Shown here piece after piece: positions 42,562-53,890 of a DNA stretch of 54,006 nt. The DNA comes from Planctomycetales bacterium (GTDB lineage: Bacteria > Planctomycetota > Planctomycetia > Pirellulales > Pirellulaceae). Each line of letters starts with the position of its first letter. The stretch's first letter is position 1. Where the stretch lies: positions 1-54,006 of the forward strand of contig JAGQPF010000141.1 in assembly GCA_020426845.1 (NCBI GenBank). Reading direction: 5' to 3'. A program made the translations under genes and the position numbers. Under the pieces are notes generated by a model. It ran no database searches and was not told where the DNA came from. It saw nothing but the letters and a program-made list of their open reading frames with translations.

Positions 42562-43581
42562 ATGAAACAGATGCGTGGTTGGATGTTCTCCGTTTGCCTG
42601 GTGTCTTTGTTTTTGCTCCTGTTGCACGCTTCGGCTGACGGCGAGGAGCTAAGCGGCAAATTGGCGCAGATCTTCAGCGGCGAGCTGCCGCCACGGTCTC
42701 TCGATGACTTGAGGGCCATGGAGCAGATTCAGCTCAAGCTATCCGAGCAAGCCATTCTCGTCACGGTGGGAGTCCAAATCGGCCCCGCGCAGGGCAGCGG
42801 TGTGATCGTGAGCTCGGATGGCCTGGTGCTAACCGCCGCTCATGTCGCTCAGAAGCCTGGGCTGGATGTGCGTTTTAAACTTCCCAATGGCGATGATGCC
42901 CGCGGCAAGACGTTGGGGCTGAACCGGCAAATCGACGCCGGCATGATGAAGATCACCGACACTCGCGAGGGTGGCTGGCCACATGTCGAGATGGGTGACT
43001 TCAAGCAAGTTCGTACTGGTCAGTGGGTGATCGCCACGGGGCACCCGGGCGGTTATGTGCCCGGTCGTCGGCCGGTCGTGCGGCTCGGCCGCGTGCTGAG
43101 GAAACGAGATTCGGTGCTCACCACCGATTGCCCGCTGATTGGCGGCGACTCCGGTGGACCGCTGTTTGACATGTTCGGCAAAGTGATTGGCATCAACAGC
43201 CGCATTGGCGGCGCCCTCACGGCCAACATGCACGTGCCGGTCAGCACCTATCAGGAAGATTGGCAAAGGCTGGTGGCCAGCGAGATGTGGGGCGCCGTTC
43301 CCAGCGGCGAGCCATATATCGGGATCAGTGGCGGCAGCGAGAAGCAGCAGGGCGTTGACGGGGCGCTGATCGAGTGGATCAAGCCCGGAGGTCCCGGTGA
43401 CAAATCGGGGCTTGAAGTGGGTGACGTGATCAAGTCATTTGGTTCGAAGCCCCTGGCAAATTTCCAGGCACTCGTGATCGAAGTCAGCGGTCGCAAGCCC
43501 GGCGAAAAAGTGAAGCTCAAGGTGCAGCGCGGCGAAAAACTGCTCGACTTGGAGTTGTTGATCGGCAAGGCCGGTGACTAG
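42562..43581 (+). CDS. Secreted trypsin-like serine protease with PDZ domain
   Basis: 339 residues from ATG 42562, chosen because AGGAG lies 6 nt upstream; earlier in-frame ATGs lack a site. A signal peptide spans residues 1-26. The catalytic triad is intact: His94 (LVLTAAHV), Asp125 (RQIDAGMMKI) and Ser197 (IGGDSGGPLFDMFGKVIGIN). A single C-terminal PDZ domain lies at about 245-335 (YIGISGGSEKQQGVDGALIEWIKPGGPGDKSGLEVGDVIKSF). Periplasmic HtrA/DegP-like architecture with one PDZ. It is followed 162 bp later by a degenerate relative. Confidence 0.88.
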   Translation: MKQMRGWMFSVCLVSLFLLLLHASADGEELSGKLAQIFSGELPPRSLDDLRAMEQIQLKLSEQAILVTVGVQIGPAQGSGVIVSSDGLVLTAAHVAQKPGLDVRFKLPNGDDARGKTLGLNRQIDAGMMKITDTREGGWPHVEMGDFKQVRTGQWVIATGHPGGYVPGRRPVVRLGRVLRKRDSVLTTDCPLIGGDSGGPLFDMFGKVIGINSRIGGALTANMHVPVSTYQEDWQRLVASEMWGAVPSGEPYIGISGGSEKQQGVDGALIEWIKPGGPGDKSGLEVGDVIKSFGSKPLANFQALVIEVSGRKPGEKVKLKVQRGEKLLDLELLIGKAGD

Positions 43582-43743
43582 ATGGACATTTCAAAAGTGC
43601 GTTGTAGTGCATAACGCACCGTCACCTTCGTTTTGGCTAGGGCCACGGAAGTGGACCGCGGTCGTGCTTGTTCTACCTTCCATCGTTTATATTAACGCCG
43701 CCGCGGCTGTCGCGGTCAGGCTCAACATACGCGGAGTTTTCGG

Positions 43744-45153
43744 ATGAAGCAGACGTTCACTCTCGATTGGCGGCGCGCCCCAGCCTTGCTGTTGGGTCTG
43801 TTCTTCGTGGCTGGATTCCATACCGCCATCCCCGTCGACTCGCTCGCGCAGCCGCCGGCTGTCGAGCCCGCCGAAGAAACAGAGGACCAGGAAAATCCCG
43901 ACGACTCCTCCGGAATCGAGCGGTTTTGGCGCCAGTTGGGCAATCGCCGCAACGTCTATCAACGTTCCCACGACGAGATCCGCTCCTCATTCAACTCGGT
44001 CACCAAAGCGGCTCGCGCCTCCACCGTCCGCGTGCTGGTCAACGGCGCGCAGGCTTCGTTCGGAACCATCGTCGACGCGAGCGGACTGATCCTGACCAAG
44101 GGCAGCGAGTTGCGGGACAGCGACGACTTGATGTGCGAACTCTACGACAATCGCCGGATCGCGGCCGTCCAGGTCGGGTCCAATGACGAGTATGACTTTG
44201 CGTTGCTGAAGATCGCGGCCGAGCAGCTGCCCGTCGCTCCCTGGGTGGATCACGATATCGCCGTCGGCGCCTGGCTGGTGACGCCCGGCCTCAAAGATAC
44301 GCCCATCTCCATCGGCGTGGTTTCCACGGCGCCGCGGCGGATTCTGCGCAGCCGAGCACTGATCGGCATTCGGCTCGGGCCCAACCCCAAGGACCCAAAC
44401 GGCGGCGCGCTGGTCGTCACCGTGTTTCCCGGAGGCGGGGCTGACCGCGCCGGCGTCAAACCCGATGATGTGGTGCTGGGCGTCGACGATCGGGATATCG
44501 CCACCGCCGACGATCTGATTTCTTACGTCAGCGGCTTGCTGCCGGGAGATCGAGTCAAATTGAAGGTCAAGCGAGGCGATGAGGAGCTTTCGCTGACCGC
44601 GGAGTTACGGGAAGAGCAGGCCTTCTTCCAATCCCGGGTGCAGACCCAGAACAGCTTGGGTGGTCCGATCAGTCGCCGCCGCTCCGGATTCCCTCGCGTG
44701 ATTCAGCACGACAGCGTGCTTCGGCCCGAGGAGTGCGGTGGTCCGCTCGTCAATCTCGACGGCAAGGTCGTCGGCATCAACATCGCTCGCGCAGGACGCG
44801 TCGCCAGCTACGCCATTCCAACTCGCGAAGTGCTCAATGTGCTTCCCACGTTGGTCGAGAAGATGGACAACTATCGGCTGCACTTGACCAACCAGAAGGT
44901 CGCCGAGTTGGAGCGGCGCGCCGAGAAGTTCAAGTCCGTGCTGAAGACCTTCGAGGATCGGCTCAAGGAAGCCGAGCAGGATCGGGACAAGACGGACCCG
45001 GACAAGAAGGATGAGCTCGAGGAGAAACGCGCCCGCGTTCGCGTGCTTCAAGTTCGGGTCAAAGAGTCGAAGGACCGCGTCGCTGCCATTGAATCCGAGT
45101 TGCAGCAGCTCAAAGAGCAGCACGTCAAACAAGAGGCCGAGCCGCAACCCTAA
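43744..45153 (+). CDS. Degenerate trypsin-fold protein with PDZ domain nested inside the protease domain
   Basis: A 469-residue exported protein with signal peptide to about residue 36. Order: N-terminal protease lobe (about 90-200, GTIVDASGLILTKGSEL, EYDFALLKI), PDZ (about 203-290, IGIRLGPNPKDPNGGALVVTVFPGGGADRAGVKPDDVVLGV), C-terminal protease lobe (about 315-360, FPRVIQHDSVLRPEECGGPLVNLDGKVVGINIA), then a charged coiled coil (about 375-465). At the triad, His is Ser121, Asp151 is kept and Ser is Cys331, so ordinary serine-protease activity is unlikely. It may act as a regulator, chaperone or scaffold for the neighbouring protease. Confidence 0.85.
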   Translation: MKQTFTLDWRRAPALLLGLFFVAGFHTAIPVDSLAQPPAVEPAEETEDQENPDDSSGIERFWRQLGNRRNVYQRSHDEIRSSFNSVTKAARASTVRVLVNGAQASFGTIVDASGLILTKGSELRDSDDLMCELYDNRRIAAVQVGSNDEYDFALLKIAAEQLPVAPWVDHDIAVGAWLVTPGLKDTPISIGVVSTAPRRILRSRALIGIRLGPNPKDPNGGALVVTVFPGGGADRAGVKPDDVVLGVDDRDIATADDLISYVSGLLPGDRVKLKVKRGDEELSLTAELREEQAFFQSRVQTQNSLGGPISRRRSGFPRVIQHDSVLRPEECGGPLVNLDGKVVGINIARAGRVASYAIPTREVLNVLPTLVEKMDNYRLHLTNQKVAELERRAEKFKSVLKTFEDRLKEAEQDRDKTDPDKKDELEEKRARVRVLQVRVKESKDRVAAIESELQQLKEQHVKQEAEPQP

Positions 45154-45168
45154 CGGGCCGCTGGCACC

Positions 45169-45187
45169 GGCCGTTGGGCAGACGGCC
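45169..45187 (+). terminator. Possible terminator hairpin
   Basis: GGCCGT-7 nt-ACGGCC followed by TCCTTTGCTT, 16 bp after the stop of the PDZ pseudo-protease gene. Short stem but suitably placed. Confidence 0.45.
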
Positions 45188-45322
45188 TCCTTTGCTTACA
45201 ACGCATTTCAAAAACTTCCTGATCGGCAATCGGGTTGATAAAACCAGCAGAAAACTGCCTTCGATTGCGCCAGGGAAAATTTTTGAAATGCCCTCTGGCT
45301 ATCTTCAGCTTAGCGGAAGACG

Positions 45323-46105
45323 ATGACGGAACTCTGGCTGCAGGGCGTTGGCGCTTTGGTGACCGGAGCGAGTCAGCGAATCGGCCGTTGCCTCGCCAGG
45401 CGGCTTGGTGCGCTCGGCGCGAGAGTGGCCGTGCATTGCCACCATTCGGTCGAGGCGGCCGGGCAAACCGCAGCGGACATCGAAGCCGCCGGTGGCCAGG
45501 CTGCAGTGGTTGTGGCCGACATCGCGAAGGGCGCAGCGGCTTGCCGACAACTCGTGGCTGACGCGGCGCAAGCCGTCGGGCCACTGCAGATTCTGATCAA
45601 CAACGCCGCCACCTTCGCGTCCTCGTCGCTCGAGCAACTGGATGAGCAGGAGTGGTCGAGCACGATGGCGCTCAATCTGCAAGGGCCCGCGTTCCTCTGC
45701 CAAGCAGTGGCTCGACAGCTTCGGGCGGCAGCCGACGGCGAACGTCAGGGGTCGCCGTCCTGCTCACGACGCGGGCACTTCATACAGATTGCCGATTGGC
45801 GTGCAACGCATCCCGTGCCGGGGCATCTTGCCTATACGTTGAGCAAGGCCGGGCTGGTTGCGATGACGAGGCTGCTGGCACAGGAGCTCGCACCCGAGAT
45901 TCAGGTCAACGCGATCGCACCGGGCGCCATCCTGCCGCCGCCCGGAGCGGACGACTCGCATCTGGATGCGTTGCGGCACCGGATTCCGCTGCGGCACACG
46001 GGGCGCCCCGCCGACATTGCTGACGCGATGGAATACTTGTTGAGATCGTCGTTTGTCACCGGGGAAGTGCTGCATGTCACCGGCGGGCAGCAGCTGTTGG
46101 GATGA
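45323..46105 (+). CDS. Short-chain dehydrogenase/reductase
   Basis: A 260-residue classical SDR. The cofactor loop ALVTGASQRIGRCLARRL resembles FolM/pteridine-reductase-type TGAxRRIG. NNAATF, catalytic Tyr-Lys in AYTLSKAGLVAMTRLLAQEL, and NAIAPGAILPP follow. The protein ends VTGEVLHVTGGQQLLG. A pteridine or dihydrofolate reductase role is possible but not demonstrable here. It is convergent with the EEP gene, 34 bp apart, with a small CCCGG/CCGGG inverted repeat between. Confidence 0.82.
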   Translation: MTELWLQGVGALVTGASQRIGRCLARRLGALGARVAVHCHHSVEAAGQTAADIEAAGGQAAVVVADIAKGAAACRQLVADAAQAVGPLQILINNAATFASSSLEQLDEQEWSSTMALNLQGPAFLCQAVARQLRAAADGERQGSPSCSRRGHFIQIADWRATHPVPGHLAYTLSKAGLVAMTRLLAQELAPEIQVNAIAPGAILPPPGADDSHLDALRHRIPLRHTGRPADIADAMEYLLRSSFVTGEVLHVTGGQQLLG

Positions 46106-46139
46106 GGGATAAGCTGAACCCGGGCAGGCCGGGACAGTA

Positions 46140-47135
46140 TCACGGTTGCTGCGGCAGATTGGCGACGCGGCCGGGGACTCCGCCCTCGTAGATGCTGAAT
46201 TCTGCCCAGACCGGCAGGTGGTCGGAAATCTCCAACGCCTCCATCTGCGTCATATTGAACTCGCGCATGAAGTCGAACACGCCGCTGCGCCCGGCGAACT
46301 CCTTGGTCGACTGTTGCGAGAACAGGATGTTGTCCAGTTGCATCGTGCCTCGCGTGTCGGTCGGCACGCCGGCAATTGCCCAGGACATGCCGGGAGTGCG
46401 CGCCAAATCGCCAAGCTGGCGATCGTTCACGCCAAAGTCGCCCAGCAGAATGATGTCGTCTTCGCCGAAGCCGTCGTTGCGCACGACCTGCAGCGCGTCG
46501 TCCAGCACCGACAATTCTCGCTCCAGCGACTCCGAGTCCGTGCGGATCGTCACCAAGCTGAACGTGAAGGCGTTTTCCGGCTTGGCGGCCCGCGCCCGGA
46601 AGGATGCCACTAGTGGCTCCCGCGCGAGCAGATCGTCCGGGTCGTTCATCGAGTAAATCCAGCCTCGGTTGGCCTCGATGGTGGCGGTGTTGAAGACGAA
46701 TCCATATTGCTCCAGCTGTCCGTTGCGCCCGACGCGCGGACCGACGATGTAGTCGAATGCGACGCCAAACGAGTTGTTGATCTTCTCGATCAACAGCGGC
46801 AGGATATCCTGGTCGGCGGACGCGATCTCCTGGATCGCGACCACGTCAAAACGCCTGCAGATGTTGGCCAGCCGCTCCATGACGATCGGCTTCTGAATCT
46901 TGGCCGTGCCGAGCACCTGCACGTTGAACGTGGCGATTCGAATTGTCTCGCCGGGGGCTCGCGGCGGAGCGCCCGTTTGTGAGACTGTTGTGCCGAACAG
47001 GCCATTGCCGGTCGACGACGGCTCTTTGGAGCGCACTCGCAGTTGCTTCAGCCCTTCGATCTCGAAGTTCTGCATGAACACAAAACCGCCACCGACGAGC
47101 AGCAGCAAAAACAAGAACGAATTGAGCCTTCGCAT
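46140..47135 (-). CDS. Endonuclease/exonuclease/phosphatase-fold protein, exported, with altered active site
   Basis: About 331 residues from ATG 47135 (ATG 47150 also possible). An N-terminal membrane anchor (FLFLLLLVGGGFVFMQNF) precedes the EEP domain: RIATFNVQVLG, FDVVAIQEI, DDIILLGDF and SDHLPVWAEF. At the usual catalytic His (typically ..HT/HL..) the sequence reads SLVTIRTDSES, and the GDFN/GDLN Asn position is Gly (GDFGVND), so metal-dependent phosphodiester cleavage may be impaired. It probably faces the periplasm. The substrate is unknown. Confidence 0.78.
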   Translation of the reverse strand: MRRLNSFLFLLLLVGGGFVFMQNFEIEGLKQLRVRSKEPSSTGNGLFGTTVSQTGAPPRAPGETIRIATFNVQVLGTAKIQKPIVMERLANICRRFDVVAIQEIASADQDILPLLIEKINNSFGVAFDYIVGPRVGRNGQLEQYGFVFNTATIEANRGWIYSMNDPDDLLAREPLVASFRARAAKPENAFTFSLVTIRTDSESLERELSVLDDALQVVRNDGFGEDDIILLGDFGVNDRQLGDLARTPGMSWAIAGVPTDTRGTMQLDNILFSQQSTKEFAGRSGVFDFMREFNMTQMEALEISDHLPVWAEFSIYEGGVPGRVANLPQQP

Positions 47136-47150
47136 GGCGGTTCTTCTCAT

Positions 47151-47494
47151 CCGTGACAGAACAGTCTGCCGGGCCTCGCGTCCGTCTTCGAGGCTATTGC
47201 AAAACAGGCTGCTAGGGCAGCGTCGGAGGCCCCGGGCAGTTCGCTGCCGGGAGACGACGGTAGACGACGGTACGAAATCCGATGGGGCGAGACTAGGTCA
47301 GTTCACGCGACATTTGCCGCCTGTACGGACTGTGTCAATTGAGCGCGACTGGGGTGTTTGGGGGCGGCGAGTCACCCGCGTTGAGTACGAGGTTTGGCCT
47401 GTGCCGGTTGCACGGGTGCCCACCTCGGCCTACGCTTCCTGATTCTTCCGCAAGTCAGGATTCATTTGTTGGCTGAGAAACGCCTCCGCTGCCA
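47151..47494. other. Divergent intergenic region (EEP gene / uppP)
   Basis: No gene seen. It contains a hairpin with UUCG-type loop at 47231-47251 (CCCGGGCAG-TTCG-CTGCCGGG, one bulge), a GACGACGGTA direct duplication at about 47253-47272, and an inverted CCTGA/TCAGG pair near the uppP start. Promoters for both genes should lie here. Confidence 0.4.
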
Positions 47495-48265
47495 ATGGTA
47501 GAGCTTTGGAAAATCATGGTGCTGGCGGTCGTCCAGGGAGTGGCCGAGTTTCTGCCGATTAGCTCGAGCGGGCATCTCGTGCTATTGGGGGGCTGGCTCG
47601 GCGTGCACGAGATTGCCGATCTGAACATCGTGTTGCACGGAGGCACTCTGCTGTCGATTGTGGTTTTCTATTGGCGCCGGGTGGTCAGCCTGCTCCGCGA
47701 GGATCGACGAATCGTCCCGTTGTTGGCGGCGGGAACGGCGCCGGCCGTGGTGTTGGGGTTGCTGGTCAAGGAGTTGATGCCCGAGTTGCTGGAAAGCTCG
47801 GTGCTGGCCGGAGCGATGTTGATTGTGACGGGAGCGTTGTTGCTGCTGGTGAGCCGCTTGCCCTTGGGGGACCGCGTCACCTCCGACCTTTCGTGGCGCG
47901 AAGCGACACTGATTGGGGCTGCCCAGGCGGCGGCGATTCTGCCCGGTTTGTCTCGCAGCGGCGCCACGATTTCACTGGGGCTGCAGCGCCGGCTCGACCC
48001 GGCTCACGCGGCGTCGTTCTCGTTCCTGTTGGCGATTCCGATTATTGCCGGCGGCGCCTGCTACGAGTTGCTCAAGCAGTTTCGTTCGGACACGGCGTTG
48101 ACCACGCCGCCCGGCTATCTGGCGGCCGGCGCCTTGGTCGCCTTTCTCGTCGGCTGGGTGTCGCTGATTTTCTTGGCGCGCGTCATTGAGCGGGGGCATC
48201 TGCACCGCTTCGCTTGGTGGTGCATCCCGCTCGGCGTGATTGTGCTGGCCAGTCAATGGCTCTGA
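47495..48265 (+). CDS. uppP: Undecaprenyl-diphosphatase
   Basis: A 256-residue integral membrane phosphatase that recycles undecaprenyl carrier lipid for cell-wall synthesis. MVLAVVQGVAEFLPISSSGHLVLL contains the conserved acidic and Ser-rich motif, and LPGLSRSGATISLGL the second active-site motif. It has about eight spans, matching BacA/UppP. It is followed by a strong bidirectional terminator before nrdB. Confidence 0.95.
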   Translation: MVELWKIMVLAVVQGVAEFLPISSSGHLVLLGGWLGVHEIADLNIVLHGGTLLSIVVFYWRRVVSLLREDRRIVPLLAAGTAPAVVLGLLVKELMPELLESSVLAGAMLIVTGALLLLVSRLPLGDRVTSDLSWREATLIGAAQAAAILPGLSRSGATISLGLQRRLDPAHAASFSFLLAIPIIAGGACYELLKQFRSDTALTTPPGYLAAGALVAFLVGWVSLIFLARVIERGHLHRFAWWCIPLGVIVLASQWL

Positions 48266-48310
48266 TGTTCCGGCGCGCCCGGGACACCAATCAATCGCAA
48301 GACGCAATAG

Positions 48311-48344
48311 CAAGGCCCTCCCGACAGGAGTCCGGAGGGCCTTG
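48311..48344. terminator. Bidirectional terminator between uppP and nrdB
   Basis: Perfect 11-bp arms CAAGGCCCTCC (48311-48321) and GGAGGGCCTTG (48334-48344) with a 12-nt loop, between convergent uppP (+) and nrdB (-). T-tracts are weak on both sides. Confidence 0.75.
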
Positions 48345-48413
48345 GTGTTGCAGTCGGAAACTTCAGCTCTTACTGAATGAACAGACTCTAACAGCCTTTA
48401 ACAGACTCTCAAC

Positions 48414-49451
48414 TTAATCCCAATCGAGCTGCTGGCCGGATTGGTACTCGATGACCTTCGTCTCGAAGAAGTTCTTCTCCTTGGAGAGGTCCATCGTTTC
48501 GCTCATCCAGGGGAACGGGTTGCTGGAGTGGAACTGGGCGGGCAGCCCGATTCGCTCGAGGCGCCGGTCGGCGATGAACTGAACGTACTCGCGGAACATG
48601 TCGGCGTTGAGCCCGAGGATGCCGTTGGGCAGCACATCGCGAGCGTAGGCCACTTCCAACTCGACGGCCTCAAAGACTCGCGACAGCACCTGCTGCTGGA
48701 ATTCGGGCGTCCACAGCTCGGGGTTCTCTTGCTTGATGCCGTTGATCAGGTCGATGCCGAAGTTGAGATGGATGGTCTCGTCCCGCAGGATGTATTGGAA
48801 CTGCTGGCCGATGCCGGTCATCATGTTGCGATTGTGGAACGACAGCACCATCACGAAGCCGGTGTAGAAGAAGATGCCCTCCATGATCAGGTAGTACCCG
48901 ATCAAGTTCCGCAGGAAGGCTTGGGCGCCCTCGTACGACTCGGTGGTGAAGCCTTCCTCGAGCACTTCGCGAGTGAGCTCCATCTCCAGCGCGTCCTTGC
49001 GGGCGATCGCCGGCACTTCGTGATACATGTTGAACACTTCGCCCTCGCTGAGGCCGAGGCTTTCGACGATGTACAAGAAGGTGTGCGTGTGCACTGCCTC
49101 TTCGAAGGCCTGGCGCAGCAGGTACTGACGGCACTCGGCGTTGGTCACGTGCTTGAAAATGGCCAGCACGAGGTTGTTGCCGACGAGGCTCTCGGCGGTC
49201 GCGAAGAAGCCGAGGTTCCGCATGATCACTTTGCGCTCGTCGTCGCTCAGTCGATTCGAGCGCCAGATCTCGATGTCCTTGTGCATCGGGACCTCGGAGG
49301 GCAGCCAGTTGTTGGCGCAGCCGTTGAGGTAGTGTTCCCAGGCCCAGTGATACTTGAGCGGCATCAGCTGGTTGACGTCGACCTGGTGGCAGTTGATCAG
49401 CCGCTTTTCGTGAGCGCGGACGCGCGTGGTGGGGTCGGAGGCGATGCTCAT
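48414..49451 (-). CDS. nrdB: Ribonucleotide reductase beta subunit, class Ic-like
   Basis: A 345-residue R2 protein from ATG 49451 (MSIASDPTT). Metal ligands are Glu88, Glu118 and His121 ([10 protein letters not shown]), then Glu191 ([10 protein letters not shown]), Glu225 and His228 ([10 protein letters not shown]). The usual radical tyrosine, four residues after the His, is Phe125. Chlamydia trachomatis R2c has the same substitution and uses a Mn/Fe centre. The C-terminal [33 protein letters not shown] tail binds NrdA and is Chlamydia-like. It makes dNDPs with NrdA. It lies 280 bp downstream of nrdA on the same strand. Confidence 0.95.
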   Translation of the reverse strand: MSIASDPTTRVRAHEKRLINCHQVDVNQLMPLKYHWAWEHYLNGCANNWLPSEVPMHKDIEIWRSNRLSDDERKVIMRNLGFFATAESLVGNNLVLAIFKHVTNAECRQYLLRQAFEEAVHTHTFLYIVESLGLSEGEVFNMYHEVPAIARKDALEMELTREVLEEGFTTESYEGAQAFLRNLIGYYLIMEGIFFYTGFVMVLSFHNRNMMTGIGQQFQYILRDETIHLNFGIDLINGIKQENPELWTPEFQQQVLSRVFEAVELEVAYARDVLPNGILGLNADMFREYVQFIADRRLERIGLPAQFHSSNPFPWMSETMDLSKEKNFFETKVIEYQSGQQLDWD

Positions 49452-49510
49452 CGGATTTCTTTCTCCATGCAGAAGTGGTTTGAGTCCGTTGCAGGAAGCC
49501 GTGTGGTGCC

Positions 49511-49605
49511 GGCCTGTTGAAAAAGACCCAACTGGCAATCGGAACAGCGTTCATCGTGCAGCAAAGTGCTGCGCCGATTGCCGGAATAGGTGTTTTTCAA
49601 CGGCC
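49511..49605. repeat. Large nested inverted repeat between nrdA and nrdB
   Basis: Outer arms GGCCTGTTGAAAAAGACC (49511-49528) and GGTGTTTTTCAACGGCC (49589-49605), middle arms GGCAATCGG (49534-49542) and CCGATTGCC (49574-49582), inner arms GCAGCA (49558-49563) and TGCTGC (49567-49572). Together they can fold into one ~95-nt hairpin. Possibly a MITE-like insertion or mRNA-stabilising structure in the operon. Confidence 0.75.
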
Positions 49606-49731
49606 TTCTACTCTACGGCTCCCTGAATGAACGGCGGCGCATGTTTCCGTCTGCCCCGAGGCGAGGCGGGGCAGGGCGGAAGCGAAGCTAAAACGAGCGG
49701 GGGAGGCTCGTCCGCCGTCGACAAGCTGGCC

Positions 49732-52545
<2,814 letters not shown>

Positions 52546-52687
52546 GAGTGACAGCTCCTTCTGGTTGGGGCAATGCAGACGCACGTGCCGAAAGAATGTG
52601 AACCTCCGTTCACTGGCCCTCTCGGCTAATCCGTGGCCTGCCAAAGAATTTATTTCCACCACCCATCATCGGTCGCGAATAACTGCG

Positions 52688-52705
52688 ACCACAATATATT
52701 GTGGT
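52688..52705. promoter_or_regulatory. NrdR box 1
   Basis: ACCACAATATATTGTGGT, a perfect 18-bp palindrome that fits the NrdR consensus (ACACWATATATWGTGT-like), about 143 bp upstream of the nrdA start. Confidence 0.85.
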
Positions 52706-52719
52706 TGATTGGGTGGTTG

Positions 52720-52737
52720 CCCACAAGATTTGGGGCA
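52720..52737. promoter_or_regulatory. NrdR box 2, degenerate
   Basis: CCCACAAGATTTGGGGCA aligns with box 1 at a 32-bp offset (about three helical turns), the usual spacing of paired NrdR boxes. The left half CCACAA is identical; the right half is degenerate. Confidence 0.55.
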
Positions 52738-52745
52738 GAGAGCCA

Positions 52746-52773
52746 AGTCTACCGGATATCGCCCGGGAGTCAA
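52746..52773 (-). promoter_or_regulatory. Predicted sigma-70-type promoter of nrdAB
   Basis: On the minus strand TTGACT (52773-52768) and TAGACT (52751-52746) are separated by 16 bp. The start would be near 52739, placing box 2 at the start site and box 1 near +35 to +52, suited to repression. Confidence 0.55.
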
Positions 52774-53055
52774 TCGAGTTGTCCGCTTTTTTTGAGCTGG
52801 CGATAAGTTGCTATATGGCACGAACTTAGCACCTGTCGCCGGACGGCGATTGAGGGATCGAATTTAGTGCGACCGGCAGCCGGCGCCAACCATACCTGTG
52901 AGGGGTTGCTTGCGGTGCTAGCACCTCGGCGCGACGCAAGTGCAAAAGCCTTCACTGGTTATTCACACGAAACAAATCCAAAATTCTTCGTCCCTCCCCG
53001 GCGTCCGGCCTCCGATTCGTGCCCGGGCGATTCGCATCGAGTTCGACGGCAGAGA
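52774..53055. other. Intergenic region, no gene seen
   Basis: The stretch between the nrd promoter and the alkylation-repair gene has a T-rich run at about 52786-52792 and GTGCTAGCAC, a perfect 10-bp palindrome, near 52916. No supported coding frame; the 61-codon minus-strand frame here has no recognisable features. Confidence 0.4.
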
Positions 53056-53760
53056 TCAATCGGCGAACTTTTCCTTCAAACGGTCGTTGTCCAAATGCTT
53101 CAGCACGTCCAGCGGCTCGCAGCTGTTGTCGTCGCCGTAGTCGATGTCGACCGGGCCAATGGCGCGGGCGGCGGCGATGGCCGCCTCATGGAGCGCGCGA
53201 TTGCGCTTGCCGATGCCCATCAAGGCCGTGTTCATCGCCTCTCGGACCCACATCTCCTCGCCATGGATTGACGTCTGGATGTGCCGGATGCGGTCGAGCA
53301 GAAACGCATCGTCCATCCCCGCCACGCGTTTCTTCTTCGAGAGTTCATACAGCAATCCGTAACCGCAGCGACGCCTCACCGGGTCATCGCTTTCCATCCA
53401 ATCGCATGCCAACGGAAAGGCGAACGAGACTTTGGCGAGCGTGGCGTCGCACGAGGAGAACACGTGGCTTAGATAGCCGCCGTGCAGTTGTTCGACCTGT
53501 CGTTCGGCCTGTTCGCGAGTGACTTGCTTGGGATCGTCGATGAGCAGGGCAATGACCTTGGCGTCGTACACGTCGGACGTCCAAAGTTGCTGAGCGAGCT
53601 TGTGGTCCCGGCCAATCTCTTTGGCCAATTTCCGCAAACGGGTGAGACCGATGCCGAAACTTTTCAGCCCGCTACCCTGTTCGCCGCGCCGCTCCCAATG
53701 CGCGATCCCACGCTCGTCCTGGTGTTCACGCAGCCATCGCATCGTCTCCGTCTTGTTCAT
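53056..53760 (-). CDS. DNA alkylation repair protein (AlkD-like HEAT-repeat family)
   Basis: A 234-residue all-helical protein. FGIGLTRLRKLAKEIGRDHKLAQQLWTSDVYDAKVIALLIDDP and DDPVRRRCGYGLLYELSKKK, plus MWVREAMNTALMGIGKRNRALHEAAIAAARAIGPVDIDYGDDNSC, match the AlkD-type HEAT-repeat family, which excises alkylated bases by flipping. The start motif KTETMRWLREHQDERGIAHWERRG is typical of the group. It is a single gene; its start codon overlaps a stop of a minus-strand open frame arriving from the right (ATGA), which is probably chance. Confidence 0.85.
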   Translation of the reverse strand: MNKTETMRWLREHQDERGIAHWERRGEQGSGLKSFGIGLTRLRKLAKEIGRDHKLAQQLWTSDVYDAKVIALLIDDPKQVTREQAERQVEQLHGGYLSHVFSSCDATLAKVSFAFPLACDWMESDDPVRRRCGYGLLYELSKKKRVAGMDDAFLLDRIRHIQTSIHGEEMWVREAMNTALMGIGKRNRALHEAAIAAARAIGPVDIDYGDDNSCEPLDVLKHLDNDRLKEKFAD

Positions 53761-53890
53761 GGTCTCGCCTGACGGGTTGGTGGGTGAGGGAAGCGATTCC
53801 GGATGGGGGACGAGAGCCTCTCGCTTTGCCGCATTCGTGCGTCGCCGCGCGGGGCCCGCCTCTGCCGGCCGATTGTACTCGGCGAGCTAT

